64,000 nucleotides of DNA from the NCBI GenBank assembly GCA_002280855.1, contig NCEU01000003.1:248001-312000 (forward strand), written 5' to 3'. Below are positions 43,825 to 54,593 of this stretch, in pieces. Source of the stretch: Sphingomonadales bacterium 32-65-25 (lineage in GTDB: Bacteria; Pseudomonadota; Alphaproteobacteria; Sphingomonadales; Sphingomonadaceae). Both the position numbers and the translations under genes were made by a program. Below the pieces are notes generated by a model that saw only the letters and a program-made list of their open reading frames with translations, ran no database searches and was not told the origin of the DNA. Numbering within the stretch: the first letter of the stretch is position 1; each line of letters opens with the position of its first letter.

Positions 43825-45563
43825 TGGCCAGTATCCCCGGCAATGATCCGTTGATCGGCGCCGCCCCGGCAGTGGCTGGGGAACGGGTGACGGCGCGCGC
43901 CCAGGCCCGGCAGCGGCTGGCCTTCCTGATCATGCTGTTCCCGGTGCTGGCGCTGATCATCCTGGTGCGGCTGGTCGATCTTTCCGTGATCCAGGGCACC
44001 CCCGGAAGCGAAATCAAGCTGATCAGCGGCGCGCCGCCGCGCGGTGACATTGTTGATCGCAACGGCGTCGAACTGGCCCGTACCTTTGAAGCCTATGCCA
44101 TCACCGTCATCCCGCGCCGGCTCACCTCCGATCCGGAAGTGCTGGCCACCAAGCTGGCTGAAATCCTGCCGGAACGCAGCCGCGATGAGATCCTGACCGA
44201 CCTCACCTCATCCAAGGGCCTGCGCTATCTGGCCCGCCGCGTGCTGCCCGGGCAGGCTCGCCGAATCAATGACTTGGGTGAACCGGCGATCGAGCTGACC
44301 CGCGAAGCCGAACGCCTCTATCCCAACATCAACCTCGCCGCGCAGGCGCTGGGCTATACCGACGACGACGGCCATGGCCTGATTGGCGTGGAGAAGGCCT
44401 TTGACCAGCGCCTCGCCGATCCGGTGCAGCGCGCGGCGCCACTGGCGCTCTCCATCGATGTGCGCGTGCAGCAGGCGATGCAAAATGAACTGGCCGCGCT
44501 GGTGGCCGATCAGAACGCCAAGGGCGCCGCCGGCGTGGTGATGGACGTGAACACCGGCGAAGTGCTGGCCATGGTGTCCTTGCCGGATTTCAACCCCAAC
44601 GTGCCGGGCCAGCGCGCCGATGGCACCAAATACACCACCCAGAACGACGACGGCAGCCGTTTCAACCGGGTGACTCTGGGCGGTTATGAACTGGGCTCCA
44701 CCTTCAAGGCCTTCACCATCGCCACCGCGCTGGAAACCGGCACGCTCACCAACCTGCAGAAGCTGTATGACGCCACCGCGCCTCTCTATGTTGCCGGCTT
44801 CCGCATCCGCGACGATCACGCCAAGAACCGCTGGCTCACGGTGCCGGAAATCTTCATCTATTCCAGTAACATCGGCACCGCCCGCATGGCCGTGGAACTG
44901 GGCCGCGAGCGCCAGCGCGAATATCTCGACAAGCTGGGCTTCCTGAAGCCCGTCGAAGTCGAGCTGAAGGAAAAGGCCCGCCCGCAATTCCCGCCGCTGT
45001 CGAACTGGGGCCAGAGCGCCACCATGACGATCAGCTATGGCCACGGCCTCACTGTCTCGCCGCTGCACCTGGCCAATGGCTATGCCACGCTGGTCAACGG
45101 CGGCATCTACCGTGCGCCCACATTGTTGAAGCGCGATGCGGCCGCGGTGCAGCCAGGCCGCCGGGTATTTTCGGAACGCACAAGCATGGAATTGCGCCGG
45201 CTGCTGCGCCTGGTTGTCACCAAGGGCACCGGCCGCAAGGCCGACGTGCCTGGCTACCGCGTGGGCGGCAAGACCGGCACCGCCGAGAAGATCGAGAATG
45301 GCCGCTATGTGCGCGGGCAGAATGTGGTGAACTTCGCCGCTGTCTTTCCCGTCGATGCGCCGCGCTATGTCGTGGTCGCCATGATCGACGATCCGCGCGG
45401 CAGCAAATCCACCTATGGCTTCCGCACCGCCGGGATGGTGGTGGCGCCGACCATCAACAACATCATCCGCCGCATCGCACCGCCTTTGGGTGTCGTGCCC
45501 GAACCCAATCGCGATCTGGATCTGACCGGCCTGTTGCCCGCCGCCGTCGAAGCCAAGGAATAG
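43824..45563 (+). CDS. ftsI: FtsI: septal peptidoglycan transpeptidase (PBP3-like, class B)
   Basis: 579 aa. A cytoplasmic start and one helix (LAFLIMLFPVLALIILVRLV) precede the pedestal domain (PPRGDIVDRNG) and the penicillin-binding domain with S292-TFK (nucleophile and K295), S347-x-N349, and K483-TG. It crosslinks septal peptidoglycan with the polymerase FtsW. The ATG at 43824 overlaps the ftsL stop (TGATG). Beta-lactam target. Confidence 0.96.
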   Translation: MASIPGNDPLIGAAPAVAGERVTARAQARQRLAFLIMLFPVLALIILVRLVDLSVIQGTPGSEIKLISGAPPRGDIVDRNGVELARTFEAYAITVIPRRLTSDPEVLATKLAEILPERSRDEILTDLTSSKGLRYLARRVLPGQARRINDLGEPAIELTREAERLYPNINLAAQALGYTDDDGHGLIGVEKAFDQRLADPVQRAAPLALSIDVRVQQAMQNELAALVADQNAKGAAGVVMDVNTGEVLAMVSLPDFNPNVPGQRADGTKYTTQNDDGSRFNRVTLGGYELGSTFKAFTIATALETGTLTNLQKLYDATAPLYVAGFRIRDDHAKNRWLTVPEIFIYSSNIGTARMAVELGRERQREYLDKLGFLKPVEVELKEKARPQFPPLSNWGQSATMTISYGHGLTVSPLHLANGYATLVNGGIYRAPTLLKRDAAAVQPGRRVFSERTSMELRRLLRLVVTKGTGRKADVPGYRVGGKTGTAEKIENGRYVRGQNVVNFAAVFPVDAPRYVVVAMIDDPRGSKSTYGFRTAGMVVAPTINNIIRRIAPPLGVVPEPNRDLDLTGLLPAAVEAKE

Positions 45564-45565
45564 CG

Positions 45566-47008
45566 ATGCGGCTCGGCGCGCTCCTCCCCAATACAGGCAA
45601 AGCCGGTGATGAAATCGTCACCGGCTTTGCGCTTGATCACCGCAAGGTCGCGCCCGGCACGATCTTTGGTGCCTTCCAGGGCGCTCGGGTGAATGGTGAG
45701 GACTATATCCCCGCCGCCATTGCCGCCGGCGCCATCGCTATCGTGGCCCGCCCCGAAGCCAAGGTAGACGGCGCTGTCCATGTCGCCGATTCCAATCCCC
45801 GCCGGGCATTTGCCGCGCTGGCCGCCCGCTATTTCGCGCCCTTCCCGGCCACCACGGTTGCCATCACCGGCACCAACGGCAAGACCAGCACGGCCGAACT
45901 GACCCGCCAACTGTGGCAGGCGGCAGGGCATCGCGCTGCCAGCATCGGCACGCTGGGCGTGACTACCGGTTATGACAGCGTTTCCCCGCGCGATGGCACC
46001 GGCGGGCTGACGACGCCTGATGTCGTGACGTTCCTGGCCACAATGGCCGGTCTGGCGCGCGAAGGCATCAGCCACGCCGCGTTCGAAGCCTCCAGCCACG
46101 GGCTCGACCAGTATCGCACCGAAGGTCTGCCGGTCACGGCCGCGGCCTTCACCAACCTGTCCCGCGACCATCTTGATTACCACGGCACCATGGAGGCCTA
46201 TTTCATCGCCAAGACGCGGCTGCTGGCCGAAGTGGTGGATGATGGCGGCAGCGCCGTGATCTGGGCCGACGATGGCGACTGGTCGGCCCGGATGATCGAC
46301 GTGGCGCGCGGGCGCGGGCTCAGGATGGTCACCGTTGGCGAAGCCGGCCAAGCGCTGAAGCTGGTCGGCCGCACGCCGACATCGCTGGGGCAGGACCTGA
46401 TGCTGCAGGCCGGCGGCCAGACTTTCAAGATCGCGCTGCCGCTGATCGGCGCCTATCAGGCCGCCAATGCGCTGGTCGCCGCCGGGCTGGTGATCGCCTG
46501 CGGCGGCGACGTGAGCCAGACGCTTTCAAACCTCGCCCGCGTGTCGGGCGTGCGCGGCCGGCTGGAACGCGCGGTCATCACGCGTTCAGGTGCTGCCGTT
46601 TATGTGGATTACGCTCACACGCCCGATGCCATCATCGCAGCCTGTGCGGCGCTGCGTCCGCATGTGACGGGCCGGCTGATCATCGTTTTTGGGGCCGGCG
46701 GCGACCGTGACGCCGGCAAGCGTCCCCTGATGGGGGAGGCTGCGGCCGCCCATGCCGATGTCGTCGTTGTAACCGACGATAATCCCCGCAGTGAAAACCC
46801 GGCGGCCATCCGCGCCTCCATCCTCTCTGCCACGCCCGGTGGACAGGAAATAGCGGATCGCCGCCGGGCAATTGCCGCGGCCATTACCATGGCCCTTGCC
46901 GGTGACATCGTGCTGATCGCCGGCAAGGGCCATGAGCAAGGCCAGACTGTGGGCGACCGGGTGTTGCCGTTCGACGATGTGACCGTGGCGCGGGAGTGCG
47001 CAGCGTGA
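45566..47008 (+). CDS. murE: MurE: UDP-MurNAc-L-Ala-D-Glu-mDAP ligase
   Basis: 480 aa. ATP-binding loop ITGTNGKTSTAEL and the Mur-ligase middle and C-terminal domains; DDNPRSENP is the DNPR signature of the meso-diaminopimelate-specific enzymes rather than lysine-type ones. It adds mDAP, which comes from the aspartate pathway starting with lysC. The ATG at 45566 follows ftsI by 2 nt. Confidence 0.97.
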   Translation: MRLGALLPNTGKAGDEIVTGFALDHRKVAPGTIFGAFQGARVNGEDYIPAAIAAGAIAIVARPEAKVDGAVHVADSNPRRAFAALAARYFAPFPATTVAITGTNGKTSTAELTRQLWQAAGHRAASIGTLGVTTGYDSVSPRDGTGGLTTPDVVTFLATMAGLAREGISHAAFEASSHGLDQYRTEGLPVTAAAFTNLSRDHLDYHGTMEAYFIAKTRLLAEVVDDGGSAVIWADDGDWSARMIDVARGRGLRMVTVGEAGQALKLVGRTPTSLGQDLMLQAGGQTFKIALPLIGAYQAANALVAAGLVIACGGDVSQTLSNLARVSGVRGRLERAVITRSGAAVYVDYAHTPDAIIAACAALRPHVTGRLIIVFGAGGDRDAGKRPLMGEAAAAHADVVVVTDDNPRSENPAAIRASILSATPGGQEIADRRRAIAAAITMALAGDIVLIAGKGHEQGQTVGDRVLPFDDVTVARECAA

Positions 47009-48390
47009 GCCTGTGGACCAGCGCCGCCATTGCCGAAGCCTGCCACGGCGCGGCAGCGGGCGATTTCGCAGCCGATGGCGTGACCTTCGACAGCCGCGAG
47101 GTCGTAGCGGGAGACCTGTTTATTGCCCTGCAGGGCGAAGCCACCGATGGCCATCGTTTCATTGACAGGGCGCTCGAGCGCGGCGCCGCCGGCCTGCTGG
47201 TGAGTGGAGCTGTGGACGCGCCGCATGTGCGGGTGGCCGACACCATGGCGGCCCTCAACGCCCTGGGTGCCGCCGCGCGCGATCGCAGCAGCGCTACCCG
47301 CATCGGCGTGACCGGCAGCGTCGGCAAGACCGGGGTGAAGGAAGCGCTGAAGAGTGCGCTCTCCCGCTTCGCACCGGACGCCGTGCACGCCAGCGTGAAA
47401 AGCTACAACAATCACACCGGTGTACCCCTGTCGCTGGCGCGGATGCCGGCGTCCTCGCGCTTTGGCGTGTTCGAAATGGGCATGAACCACAGCGGCGAAC
47501 TGGCCGAACTGACCCAGTTGGTGCGCCCGCACATCGCCATCGTCACTTGGGTGGCATCGGCGCACCGCGAGTTCTTCGCCACCGAAGCCGATATCGCGAT
47601 GGCGAAAGCCGAGATTTTTACCGGGCTTCCAAAGGGCGGCACCGCCATCATCCCGCACGACAATCCTCATGCCGATCTGTTGGCCCGCGCCGCCGCCGAT
47701 GCTGGCGCCAAGGTGGTGCGCTTCGGACTGAACGACGGCGCCGATGTGCACGCCGCGAAAGTGGCGCTGCACCCCGATTGCAGCTGCGTGACGGCGCGTA
47801 TCGGCGACGACACGCTCACCTTCAAGATCGGCATGGCCGGCCGCCACTGGGTCAATAATGCGCTGGCCGTGCTGGCCGGGGTGCAGGCAGCGGGCGGTGA
47901 TCTGGCGCTGGCTGGCCTGGCGCTGGCCGAGCTCAATGATCTGCCCGGTCGCGGCCGCCGGCTGCGGGTGACAGCCGGTGCCGGTCAGGCCATCGTGATC
48001 GACGAAGCCTATAATGCAAATCCGGCCAGCATGGCGGCCAGCCTCGCTGTGCTGAAGGCGGTGACGCCCGCGCGCAACGGCCGCCGCTTGGCGCTGCTGG
48101 GCAGCATGAAGGAACTGGGCGCGCTGTCGGATGAATTCCACGCCGCGCTGGCGCCGCACATTTTGGAAGCCGGCATTGCCGCCGCGGTGCTGGTCGGCGC
48201 CGAAATGAAGCCGCTGGCCGCCGCACTGGGCCGCAGCATCGATGCGCGGCATGTTGCCAATGCCGATGCTGCACGCCCCGAAATTTCCCGCCTGATCGCC
48301 GCCGATGATGTGCTGCTGGTCAAGGGGTCAAATTCGATCGGGCTGGCCCGCGTCATCGAGGCGCTGGCAAGCGGAGACATGATGCCATGA
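47005..48390 (+). CDS. murF: MurF: UDP-MurNAc-tripeptide D-Ala-D-Ala ligase
   Basis: 461 aa from the GTG at 47005, which overlaps murE as GTGA; an upstream in-frame GTG at 46996 is less likely. ATP loop [15 protein letters not shown], and the conserved [10 protein letters not shown] region and [11 protein letters not shown] near the C-terminal domain. It adds D-Ala-D-Ala, the last step of the cytoplasmic peptide. Confidence 0.97.
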   Translation: MSLWTSAAIAEACHGAAAGDFAADGVTFDSREVVAGDLFIALQGEATDGHRFIDRALERGAAGLLVSGAVDAPHVRVADTMAALNALGAAARDRSSATRIGVTGSVGKTGVKEALKSALSRFAPDAVHASVKSYNNHTGVPLSLARMPASSRFGVFEMGMNHSGELAELTQLVRPHIAIVTWVASAHREFFATEADIAMAKAEIFTGLPKGGTAIIPHDNPHADLLARAAADAGAKVVRFGLNDGADVHAAKVALHPDCSCVTARIGDDTLTFKIGMAGRHWVNNALAVLAGVQAAGGDLALAGLALAELNDLPGRGRRLRVTAGAGQAIVIDEAYNANPASMAASLAVLKAVTPARNGRRLALLGSMKELGALSDEFHAALAPHILEAGIAAAVLVGAEMKPLAAALGRSIDARHVANADAARPEISRLIAADDVLLVKGSNSIGLARVIEALASGDMMP

Positions 48391-49460
48391 TCAAGTTGCT
48401 TGCCGATCTCGCCGGCTATGAAGGCCTGTTCAACATCTTCCGCTACATCACCTTCCGGGCGATCGCGGCGCTGATGACCAGCCTGGCCATCGCCCTCGTG
48501 CTGGGCCCGCGCTTCATCAACATGCTGCGCGCCAAACAGGGCAAGGGCCAGCCGATCCGCGAAGACGGCCCGGAATGGCATCTGCTCACCAAGCGCGGCA
48601 CGCCGACCATGGGCGGCCTGCTGATCCTGATCGGGATGACCATTTCCACCCTGATGTGGATGGATTTCGGCAATGGCTTTGTGTGGGCAAGCCTGCTGGT
48701 GACGCTGGGCTTCGGTGCCATCGGTTTCATGGACGATTATGACAAGGTAACCAAGCAGAGCCACAAGGGCGTTTCCGGCCGAACCCGCCTGGCAATGGAG
48801 TTCCTGATTGCTGGGCTCGCCTGTTCGTGGATTGCCAGCCGCACCGGTTTCACCCTCTATTTGCCCTTCCTGAAAGACGCCGGCCTCTATCTGGGCCTGT
48901 TCTACATTGCCTTTGCTGCGTTCATCGTGACCGGTTTCGGCAACGCCGTGAACCTTACCGATGGCCTTGATGGCCTCGCCACCATGCCGGTGATCATTGC
49001 CGCAGCGGCCTTTGCGGTGATTGCCTATCTGGTCGGCAATATTCGTTTCTCGGATTATCTCGGCATCCATCATGTGCCGGGTTCGGGCGAATTGGCGGTA
49101 TTCTGCGCGGCGTTGATCGGGGCGTGTCTGGGCTTCCTGTGGTTCAACGCGCCGCCGGCGATGGTGTTCATGGGCGACACCGGCAGCCTGGCGCTGGGCG
49201 GCGCGCTTGGCACAATTGCGGTGATCACCAATCACGAACTGGTGCTGCTGGTGATCGGCGGGCTGTTTGTGCTCGAAACGCTTTCAGTGATCATTCAGGT
49301 GGCGAGCTTCAAGACGACAGGCAAGCGCGTGTTCCGCATGGCGCCGCTGCACCATCATTATGAAAAGAAAGGCTGGAAAGAATCGACTGTGGTGATCCGC
49401 TTCTGGATCATCGCCATCCTGCTCGCCTTGGCGGGCCTGGCAACACTGAAACTTCGGTAG
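48387..49460 (+). CDS. mraY: MraY: phospho-MurNAc-pentapeptide-transferase
   Basis: 357 aa, about ten membrane spans. Signatures: [32 protein letters not shown] and [12 protein letters not shown]. It transfers phospho-MurNAc-pentapeptide to undecaprenyl phosphate, making lipid I. The start overlaps murF as ATGA. Unlike most junctions, there is a 102-nt gap to the next gene. Confidence 0.97.
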   Translation: MIKLLADLAGYEGLFNIFRYITFRAIAALMTSLAIALVLGPRFINMLRAKQGKGQPIREDGPEWHLLTKRGTPTMGGLLILIGMTISTLMWMDFGNGFVWASLLVTLGFGAIGFMDDYDKVTKQSHKGVSGRTRLAMEFLIAGLACSWIASRTGFTLYLPFLKDAGLYLGLFYIAFAAFIVTGFGNAVNLTDGLDGLATMPVIIAAAAFAVIAYLVGNIRFSDYLGIHHVPGSGELAVFCAALIGACLGFLWFNAPPAMVFMGDTGSLALGGALGTIAVITNHELVLLVIGGLFVLETLSVIIQVASFKTTGKRVFRMAPLHHHYEKKGWKESTVVIRFWIIAILLALAGLATLKLR

Positions 49461-49474
49461 CGCCATGTTCGTCA

Positions 49475-49558
49475 GCAGCGTCCTCCTCCTTGAACCTGCA
49501 TACCCCGCACCGCGTGTGCTGCTGCGTAACCGTGGCGCACGGGGGGGGAGGACGCTGC
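49475..49558 (+). promoter_or_regulatory. Long hairpin in the mraY-murD gap, masking the murD ribosome-binding site
   Basis: GCAGCGTCCTCC (49475-49486) and GGAGGACGCTGC (49547-49558) are perfect 12-bp complements. The right arm contains the purine-rich run and GGAGG that must serve as the murD Shine-Dalgarno, and the left arm is an anti-Shine-Dalgarno. The intervening 60 nt could hold further structure. Candidate translational control of murD, or an mRNA stability element. No T-tract follows, so it is not a terminator. Confidence 0.55.
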
Positions 49559-49562
49559 ACCC

Positions 49563-50828
49563 GTGATCACCTCGCCCGCCTTTGCCGGCAAACGCTGGGG
49601 CGTGCTGGGCCTGGCCCGCACCGGACGCGCCGTGGCAGCGGCGCTCAGCGCGGCGGGCGGAGAGGTGTGGGCGTGGGATGACGGCGAGGCGGCGCGCGCA
49701 GCGTTCGAGGGCAAGCTGGTCGATCTGAACACGGCGGACCTGTCAGGCTTGGCTGGGGTGGTGGTCTCACCCGGCGTCCCGCACACAGCGCCGATCTTTG
49801 CCGCTGCCGCGCGTCATGGCGTGCCGGTGATCGGCGATACCGAGCTGTTTGCCCTGAGCAAGCCGGCGGCGCGCATCATTGGCATCACCGGCACCAACGG
49901 CAAATCCACCACCACCGCCCTGCTGCATCATCTGTGCACGACGGCCGGCATCCCCGCGGCGATGGGCGGCAACATCGGCCTGCCCATCATGGCGCAGGAG
50001 CCATTGCCCGCCGGCGGCGTGTGGGTGCTGGAATTGTCGAGCTATCAGTTAGAGATCACCCACAGCCTTGCCTGTGACGTCGCGATTCTCACCAACATCA
50101 CGCCCGATCATCTGGAACGGCACGGCACGATGGATGGCTATGCCGGGGCCAAGGCGCGGTTGTTTACCATGCAGAAGCCCGGCAGCACCGCCATCGTTGG
50201 CCGCGCCGCACAGGCCGCATGGTCGGTGGCCTCAGGCCCGGTGCAGTTCATCGAGGACGTGGCGCTGCCGTCGCCGCAAAGCGACTGGCCGGCGCTGAAG
50301 GGCCCGCACAATCTGGAAAATGCCCGCGCCGCCATTGCCGCCGCCCGCGCCCTCGGCGTCAGCGACGATGTGATCGCGCGCGGCCTCGCCAGCTATCAGG
50401 CGCTGGCGCACCGCATGGAGCCGGTGGGCAAGAAGCTGGGCCTGCTGTGGGTGAACGATAGCAAGGCGACCAACGCTGACAGCACCGCCCCGGCGCTGAC
50501 CGCCTACCCACGCATCCACTGGATTGCCGGTGGCCGGCCCAAGCTGGATGCCAACGGCAAGGCCGATCTGTCGGCGATCCTGCCGCATATGGGCGGCGTC
50601 GTGGGCGCCTATCTGATCGGCGAAGCGGCGCCAATGTTTGCCGAACAACTGCAGGGCCAGGTCCCGGTCACCCAGTCGGGCACGCTGGCGCAGGCCATGG
50701 CGGATGTGCTCGTCGCCGCCAAACCGGGCGAGGTCGTGCTGTTCAGCCCGGCTGCTGCCAGTTTCGATCAATACAAGGATTTCGAGGACCGCGGCGCTGC
50801 CTTCCGGGCAGCGGTCGCGGCACTTTGA
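49563..50828 (+). CDS. murD: MurD: UDP-MurNAc-L-alanine--D-glutamate ligase
   Basis: 421 aa from the GTG at 49563. Rossmann-like N-terminal domain (WGVLGLARTGRAVAAALSAA), ATP loop ITGTNGKSTTTALL, and HRMEPVG and VNDSKATNADST in the middle/C-terminal part. It adds D-glutamate. It is the only gene of the cluster with a GTG start after a structured leader and a gap. The spacer from GGAGG to the GTG is 11 nt, longer than ideal. Confidence 0.96.
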   Translation: MITSPAFAGKRWGVLGLARTGRAVAAALSAAGGEVWAWDDGEAARAAFEGKLVDLNTADLSGLAGVVVSPGVPHTAPIFAAAARHGVPVIGDTELFALSKPAARIIGITGTNGKSTTTALLHHLCTTAGIPAAMGGNIGLPIMAQEPLPAGGVWVLELSSYQLEITHSLACDVAILTNITPDHLERHGTMDGYAGAKARLFTMQKPGSTAIVGRAAQAAWSVASGPVQFIEDVALPSPQSDWPALKGPHNLENARAAIAAARALGVSDDVIARGLASYQALAHRMEPVGKKLGLLWVNDSKATNADSTAPALTAYPRIHWIAGGRPKLDANGKADLSAILPHMGGVVGAYLIGEAAPMFAEQLQGQVPVTQSGTLAQAMADVLVAAKPGEVVLFSPAAASFDQYKDFEDRGAAFRAAVAAL

Positions 50829-50839
50829 GGGGGGACCAG

Positions 50840-52039
50840 ATGGCCAGCCGCAGCACCAATCGCACGCTTGCCGCCGCGCTTACACGCGGGGACCGCTCCA
50901 CCATCGGCCGCTGGTTCTGGACGATCGACAAGACGCTGCTGATCATCATCTTCGCGCTGGTCGCCGCCGGCATCGTTGCCGTGGCGGCCGCTTCCCCGGC
51001 CGCTGCCCGCAGGCTTTCGGGCACCGCGCTGCGCTTTGACGATCTCTATTTTCTCTATCGCCAGTTGGGTTGGGTGGCGCTGGGTCTGCCGCTGATGCTG
51101 GCGACCTCGATGCTGGACATGCGCCTGCTGAAGCGGCTGGCGGTCATTGGCACATTGGGCTGCCTGGTCGCGCTGCTGCTGGTGCCGTTCATCGGCGGCG
51201 GTGCCAACGGCGCGGCGCGCTGGATCCAGTTGCCAGGGTTCCAGTTCCAGCCGTCAGAGTTCTTCAAGCCCTGCTTCATCGTCACCACAGCCTGGCTGCT
51301 CAGCCTAAAGGTGGAAGACCGCAGCCTGCCCACCATGCAGATCAGCCTGGGGCTGCTCGGCATGGCGCTGATCTGCCTGATCGCCCAGCCGGATGTCGGC
51401 CAATCGGCTCTGATTTCAGCCGTTTGGCTCACCCAGGCCATGCTGGCCGGCCTGTCGCTCACCATCGTCGGCGCGCTGGCGGGGCTGGGCATCGTCGGGC
51501 TGGTCGCGGCCTATTTCACCCTCGATCACTTCGCCGCCCGCATCGACAAATGGATATTGGGCACCGGCGACACCTTCCAGATCGACAAGGCGCTCGATTG
51601 CTTTCGCGCCGGCGGATGGCTGGGCACCGGGCCAGGCGAAGGCCGCATGAAGTTCCGCCTGCCTGAAGCCCAGACCGACTATATCTTCTCGGTCATCGGT
51701 GAGGAGTTCGGCCTGATCGCCTGCTTCATGCTGGCCGGCCTGTTCATGGGCCTCGTCGTGCGTGCGCTGCTGGTGGCGATGGACGAGGAGGACCCGTTCG
51801 TGTTCCTCGCTACGGCCGGCCTGGCCGCGCAATTCGGCTTCCAGGCGGCGATCAACATGATGGTCAATCTGGCGCTGCTGCCGTCGAAAGGCATGACTCT
51901 GCCTTTCATCAGCCATGGCGGATCCTCGTACCTCGCCATCTGTGTTGGTGCCGGGCTGCTGTTGGCACTAACCCGTTGCAATCCCTTCCTGAAGGGCCAG
52001 CCCTGGGCGCGGCCGCCCGGCAGTTTGCGCGCGGCATGA
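50840..52039 (+). CDS. ftsW: FtsW: SEDS-family septal peptidoglycan polymerase
   Basis: 399 aa, about ten membrane spans, with SEDS hallmarks: LPGFQFQPSEFFKP in the middle, an extracellular loop after GTGPGEGRMKFRLPEAQTDY and the C-terminal LPFISHGGSSY. It polymerises lipid II at the septum with FtsI. GAGGGGGGA precedes the ATG at 50840. It follows murD by 11 nt and overlaps murG as ATGA. Confidence 0.96.
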   Translation: MASRSTNRTLAAALTRGDRSTIGRWFWTIDKTLLIIIFALVAAGIVAVAAASPAAARRLSGTALRFDDLYFLYRQLGWVALGLPLMLATSMLDMRLLKRLAVIGTLGCLVALLLVPFIGGGANGAARWIQLPGFQFQPSEFFKPCFIVTTAWLLSLKVEDRSLPTMQISLGLLGMALICLIAQPDVGQSALISAVWLTQAMLAGLSLTIVGALAGLGIVGLVAAYFTLDHFAARIDKWILGTGDTFQIDKALDCFRAGGWLGTGPGEGRMKFRLPEAQTDYIFSVIGEEFGLIACFMLAGLFMGLVVRALLVAMDEEDPFVFLATAGLAAQFGFQAAINMMVNLALLPSKGMTLPFISHGGSSYLAICVGAGLLLALTRCNPFLKGQPWARPPGSLRAA

Positions 52040-53160
52040 CCGACAACCCGCGCCAGATGACCCCAAGCCCCGGCGGCACTTACGTGCTGTGCGCCGGCGG
52101 CACCGGCGGCCACATGGTGCCGGCGCATTGCCTGGCGCTGGAATTGATGGCGCGCGGTCACAAGGTGCATCTGGTGACAGACGAGCGCGGCCTGCGCTTC
52201 CCCGGCCTGTTCCCCGGTGTGCCCGTCACCAAGGTGGAGGCGGCGTCCACGGGCCGCAGCGGCTGGCGGTCCCTGCCGCAGGTGGCGCTCAGCATCTGGA
52301 AGGGTCGCAGCGCTGCACGCAAACTTTTCAAGGACATACACCCACGCGCCGTGATCGGTTTCGGCGGCTATCCGGCGCTGCCCGGCCTGCTGGCGGGCCT
52401 GTCGCTGTATCTGCCGTGCCTGATCCACGAACAGAATGCCGTGCTCGGCCGGACCAATCGCTATCTGGCGCCGCGGGTGCGGGCGATTGCCACCAGCTTC
52501 CCGCGCGTGCGCCGTATGGAGGGCAGTTGGCAGCGCCGGGCGCATTTCGTCGGCAACCCAGTGCGCCCTGAAGTGCTGGCCGCCCGTGACGTGAAGTTCG
52601 ACGAAAATGCTGTCCGCTTGAAGCTTTTGGTGACCGGGGGCAGCCAGGGAGCGGCGGTTCTGAACCGGGTGGTGCCGGCCGCTGTACGGCTGCTGCCGGC
52701 CGCTGTCCGCGCCAATCTGGACATCACGCACCAGGGCCGCGACGAGGACGCGCAAGAGATGCTGGCGGCCTATCGCGCCGCCGGGATCGAGCCGACCATC
52801 GCCGCTTACTTCCCCGACCTCCCCGCTGAAATGGCTTCAAGCCATATCGTCATCGCCCGGTCCGGCGCGTCGACAGTGGCAGAGCTCGCCGTGATGGGCC
52901 GGCCTTCGATATTGGTGCCGCTGCCCATCGCCACCGACGATCACCAGGCCGACAATGCCGCCGCCCTGGTGGCGGCCGGCGGGGCGCAGATGATCCGTCA
53001 ACAGGATTTTACGCCCGAGCGACTGGCAGAGGCCTTGACGGGGTGGCTGACAGACCGGAAGGGCTTGGCCGAAGCCGCTGCCGCAGCGCGCGCCGCCGGT
53101 CATCCGGAGGCCGCAATACGCCTGGCCAATCTTGTCATTGCCACCGGATTGATCGCATGA
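52036..53160 (+). CDS. murG: MurG: UDP-GlcNAc:lipid I GlcNAc transferase
   Basis: 374 aa from the ATG at 52036 (ATGA overlap with ftsW); an in-frame ATG eight codons in is an alternative. GT-B fold: [11 protein letters not shown] in the first loop, a second glycine loop in [12 protein letters not shown], and [20 protein letters not shown] for UDP-GlcNAc binding. It makes lipid II on the inner face of the membrane. The stop overlaps murC as ATGA. Confidence 0.96.
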   Translation: MTDNPRQMTPSPGGTYVLCAGGTGGHMVPAHCLALELMARGHKVHLVTDERGLRFPGLFPGVPVTKVEAASTGRSGWRSLPQVALSIWKGRSAARKLFKDIHPRAVIGFGGYPALPGLLAGLSLYLPCLIHEQNAVLGRTNRYLAPRVRAIATSFPRVRRMEGSWQRRAHFVGNPVRPEVLAARDVKFDENAVRLKLLVTGGSQGAAVLNRVVPAAVRLLPAAVRANLDITHQGRDEDAQEMLAAYRAAGIEPTIAAYFPDLPAEMASSHIVIARSGASTVAELAVMGRPSILVPLPIATDDHQADNAAALVAAGGAQMIRQQDFTPERLAEALTGWLTDRKGLAEAAAAARAAGHPEAAIRLANLVIATGLIA

Positions 53161-54593
53161 ACCCCGCTCCCGAAAATCTCCGCCTCCGCCCCGGTTTCCG
53201 CACCGATATCGGCGTCATCCATTTTGTCGGCATCGGCGGCATCGGCATGTCCGGCATTGCCGAAGTGATGGCCAATCTGGGCTTTGACGTGCAGGGCAGC
53301 GATTCTGCTGAAGGTTATGTCGTCGAAGGCTTGCGCAAGAAGGGCATCAAGGTTTTCATTGGCCAGAAGGCGGACAATGTCGCCAATGCCGCCGTGCTGG
53401 TCACCTCCACCGCCATCAAGGCCGACAATCCCGAAGTCGTCGCCGCCCGTGCCAAGCGCATCCCGGTGGTGCGCCGCGCCGAAATGCTGGCCGAACTGAT
53501 GCGGCTGAAAAGCTGCGTCGCGGTGGCCGGCACCCACGGCAAGACCACAACCACTTCGATGGTCGCCACGCTGCTTGATGCCGGCGGGCTTGATCCCACC
53601 GTCATCAACGGCGGCATCATCAATTCGATCGGCTCCAACGCCCGCCTTGGCGCGTCGGACTGGATGGTGGTGGAAGCCGATGAAAGCGACGGCAGCTTCC
53701 TGCGGCTGACCGGCACCTTCGGCATCGTCACCAATATCGATCCCGAACATCTCGATCACTGGGGCAATTTCGAAGCGGTGAAGCAAGGCTTCGAACGCTT
53801 CGTCCACGCCGTGCCTTTCTATGGCGCCGCGATCCTGTGCATCGATCACCCGGAAGTGCAGGCGCTGATCCCGCGCGTGTCGGACCGGCGCATCATCACC
53901 TACGGCTTTGCCGCCACCGCCGATGTGCGCGGGCTGGACGTGACGCCGGTGCCGGGCGGCAACCGTTTCTCCGTGCTGGTCCGCACCCGCGACGGCCAAC
54001 GCCGCATCGACGATCTCGTGCTGCCGATGCCCGGCCGCCACAATGTGCAGAACGCGCTGGCCGCCATTGCGGTGGCGCTGGAACTGGGCGTGGATGATGA
54101 CGGCCTGCGTGCCGGCCTGGCCCGGTTTGGCGGGGTCAAGCGCCGCTTCACCAAGGTCGGCGAAGTCGCCGGCACCACCATCATCGATGATTATGGCCAC
54201 CATCCGGTGGAAATCCGCGCCGTGCTTGCCGCCGCCCGCGAAGGCGCAACTGGCCGCGTAATCGCCGTGGTGCAGCCGCACCGCTTCACGCGATTGCGCG
54301 ATCTGATGGCGGACTTTTGCGCGGCCTTCAACGATGCCGACATGGTCTATGTCGCACCCGTCTATGCCGCTGGCGAAGCGCCGATCGAAGGGGTGGACGC
54401 CGCTGCGCTGGCCGCCGGGCTGGTCGCGGCCGGACACCCGAGCGCCGACACGGTAACAGGTGCCGACAATCTGGCGGTCAAGCTGGCCGGCGTCGTGCAG
54501 CCCGGAGACCAGGTGATCTGCCTGGGTGCCGGTGACATCACCAAGTGGGCAGCGGGTCTCGCCGATGCAATCGGCAAAGTGAAGGCGGGGTGA
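53157..54593 (+). CDS. murC: MurC: UDP-MurNAc-L-alanine ligase
   Basis: 478 aa. N-terminal [22 protein letters not shown] loop [30 protein letters not shown] and [18 protein letters not shown] near the C-terminal domain. It starts the peptide by adding L-alanine. Start overlaps murG; stop overlaps murB as GTGA. Confidence 0.97.
   Translation: MNPAPENLRLRPGFRTDIGVIHFVGIGGIGMSGIAEVMANLGFDVQGSDSAEGYVVEGLRKKGIKVFIGQKADNVANAAVLVTSTAIKADNPEVVAARAKRIPVVRRAEMLAELMRLKSCVAVAGTHGKTTTTSMVATLLDAGGLDPTVINGGIINSIGSNARLGASDWMVVEADESDGSFLRLTGTFGIVTNIDPEHLDHWGNFEAVKQGFERFVHAVPFYGAAILCIDHPEVQALIPRVSDRRIITYGFAATADVRGLDVTPVPGGNRFSVLVRTRDGQRRIDDLVLPMPGRHNVQNALAAIAVALELGVDDDGLRAGLARFGGVKRRFTKVGEVAGTTIIDDYGHHPVEIRAVLAAAREGATGRVIAVVQPHRFTRLRDLMADFCAAFNDADMVYVAPVYAAGEAPIEGVDAAALAAGLVAAGHPSADTVTGADNLAVKLAGVVQPGDQVICLGAGDITKWAAGLADAIGKVKAG

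Noticed and set aside
46615..48252. 545-codon minus-strand frame over murE and murF
   Set aside because: It is antisense to two essential, well-supported Mur ligase genes.
49490..49681. Small frame in the mraY-murD gap
   Set aside because: It runs into murD in another frame and has no supporting signal; the gap is better explained by the hairpin at 49475-49558.
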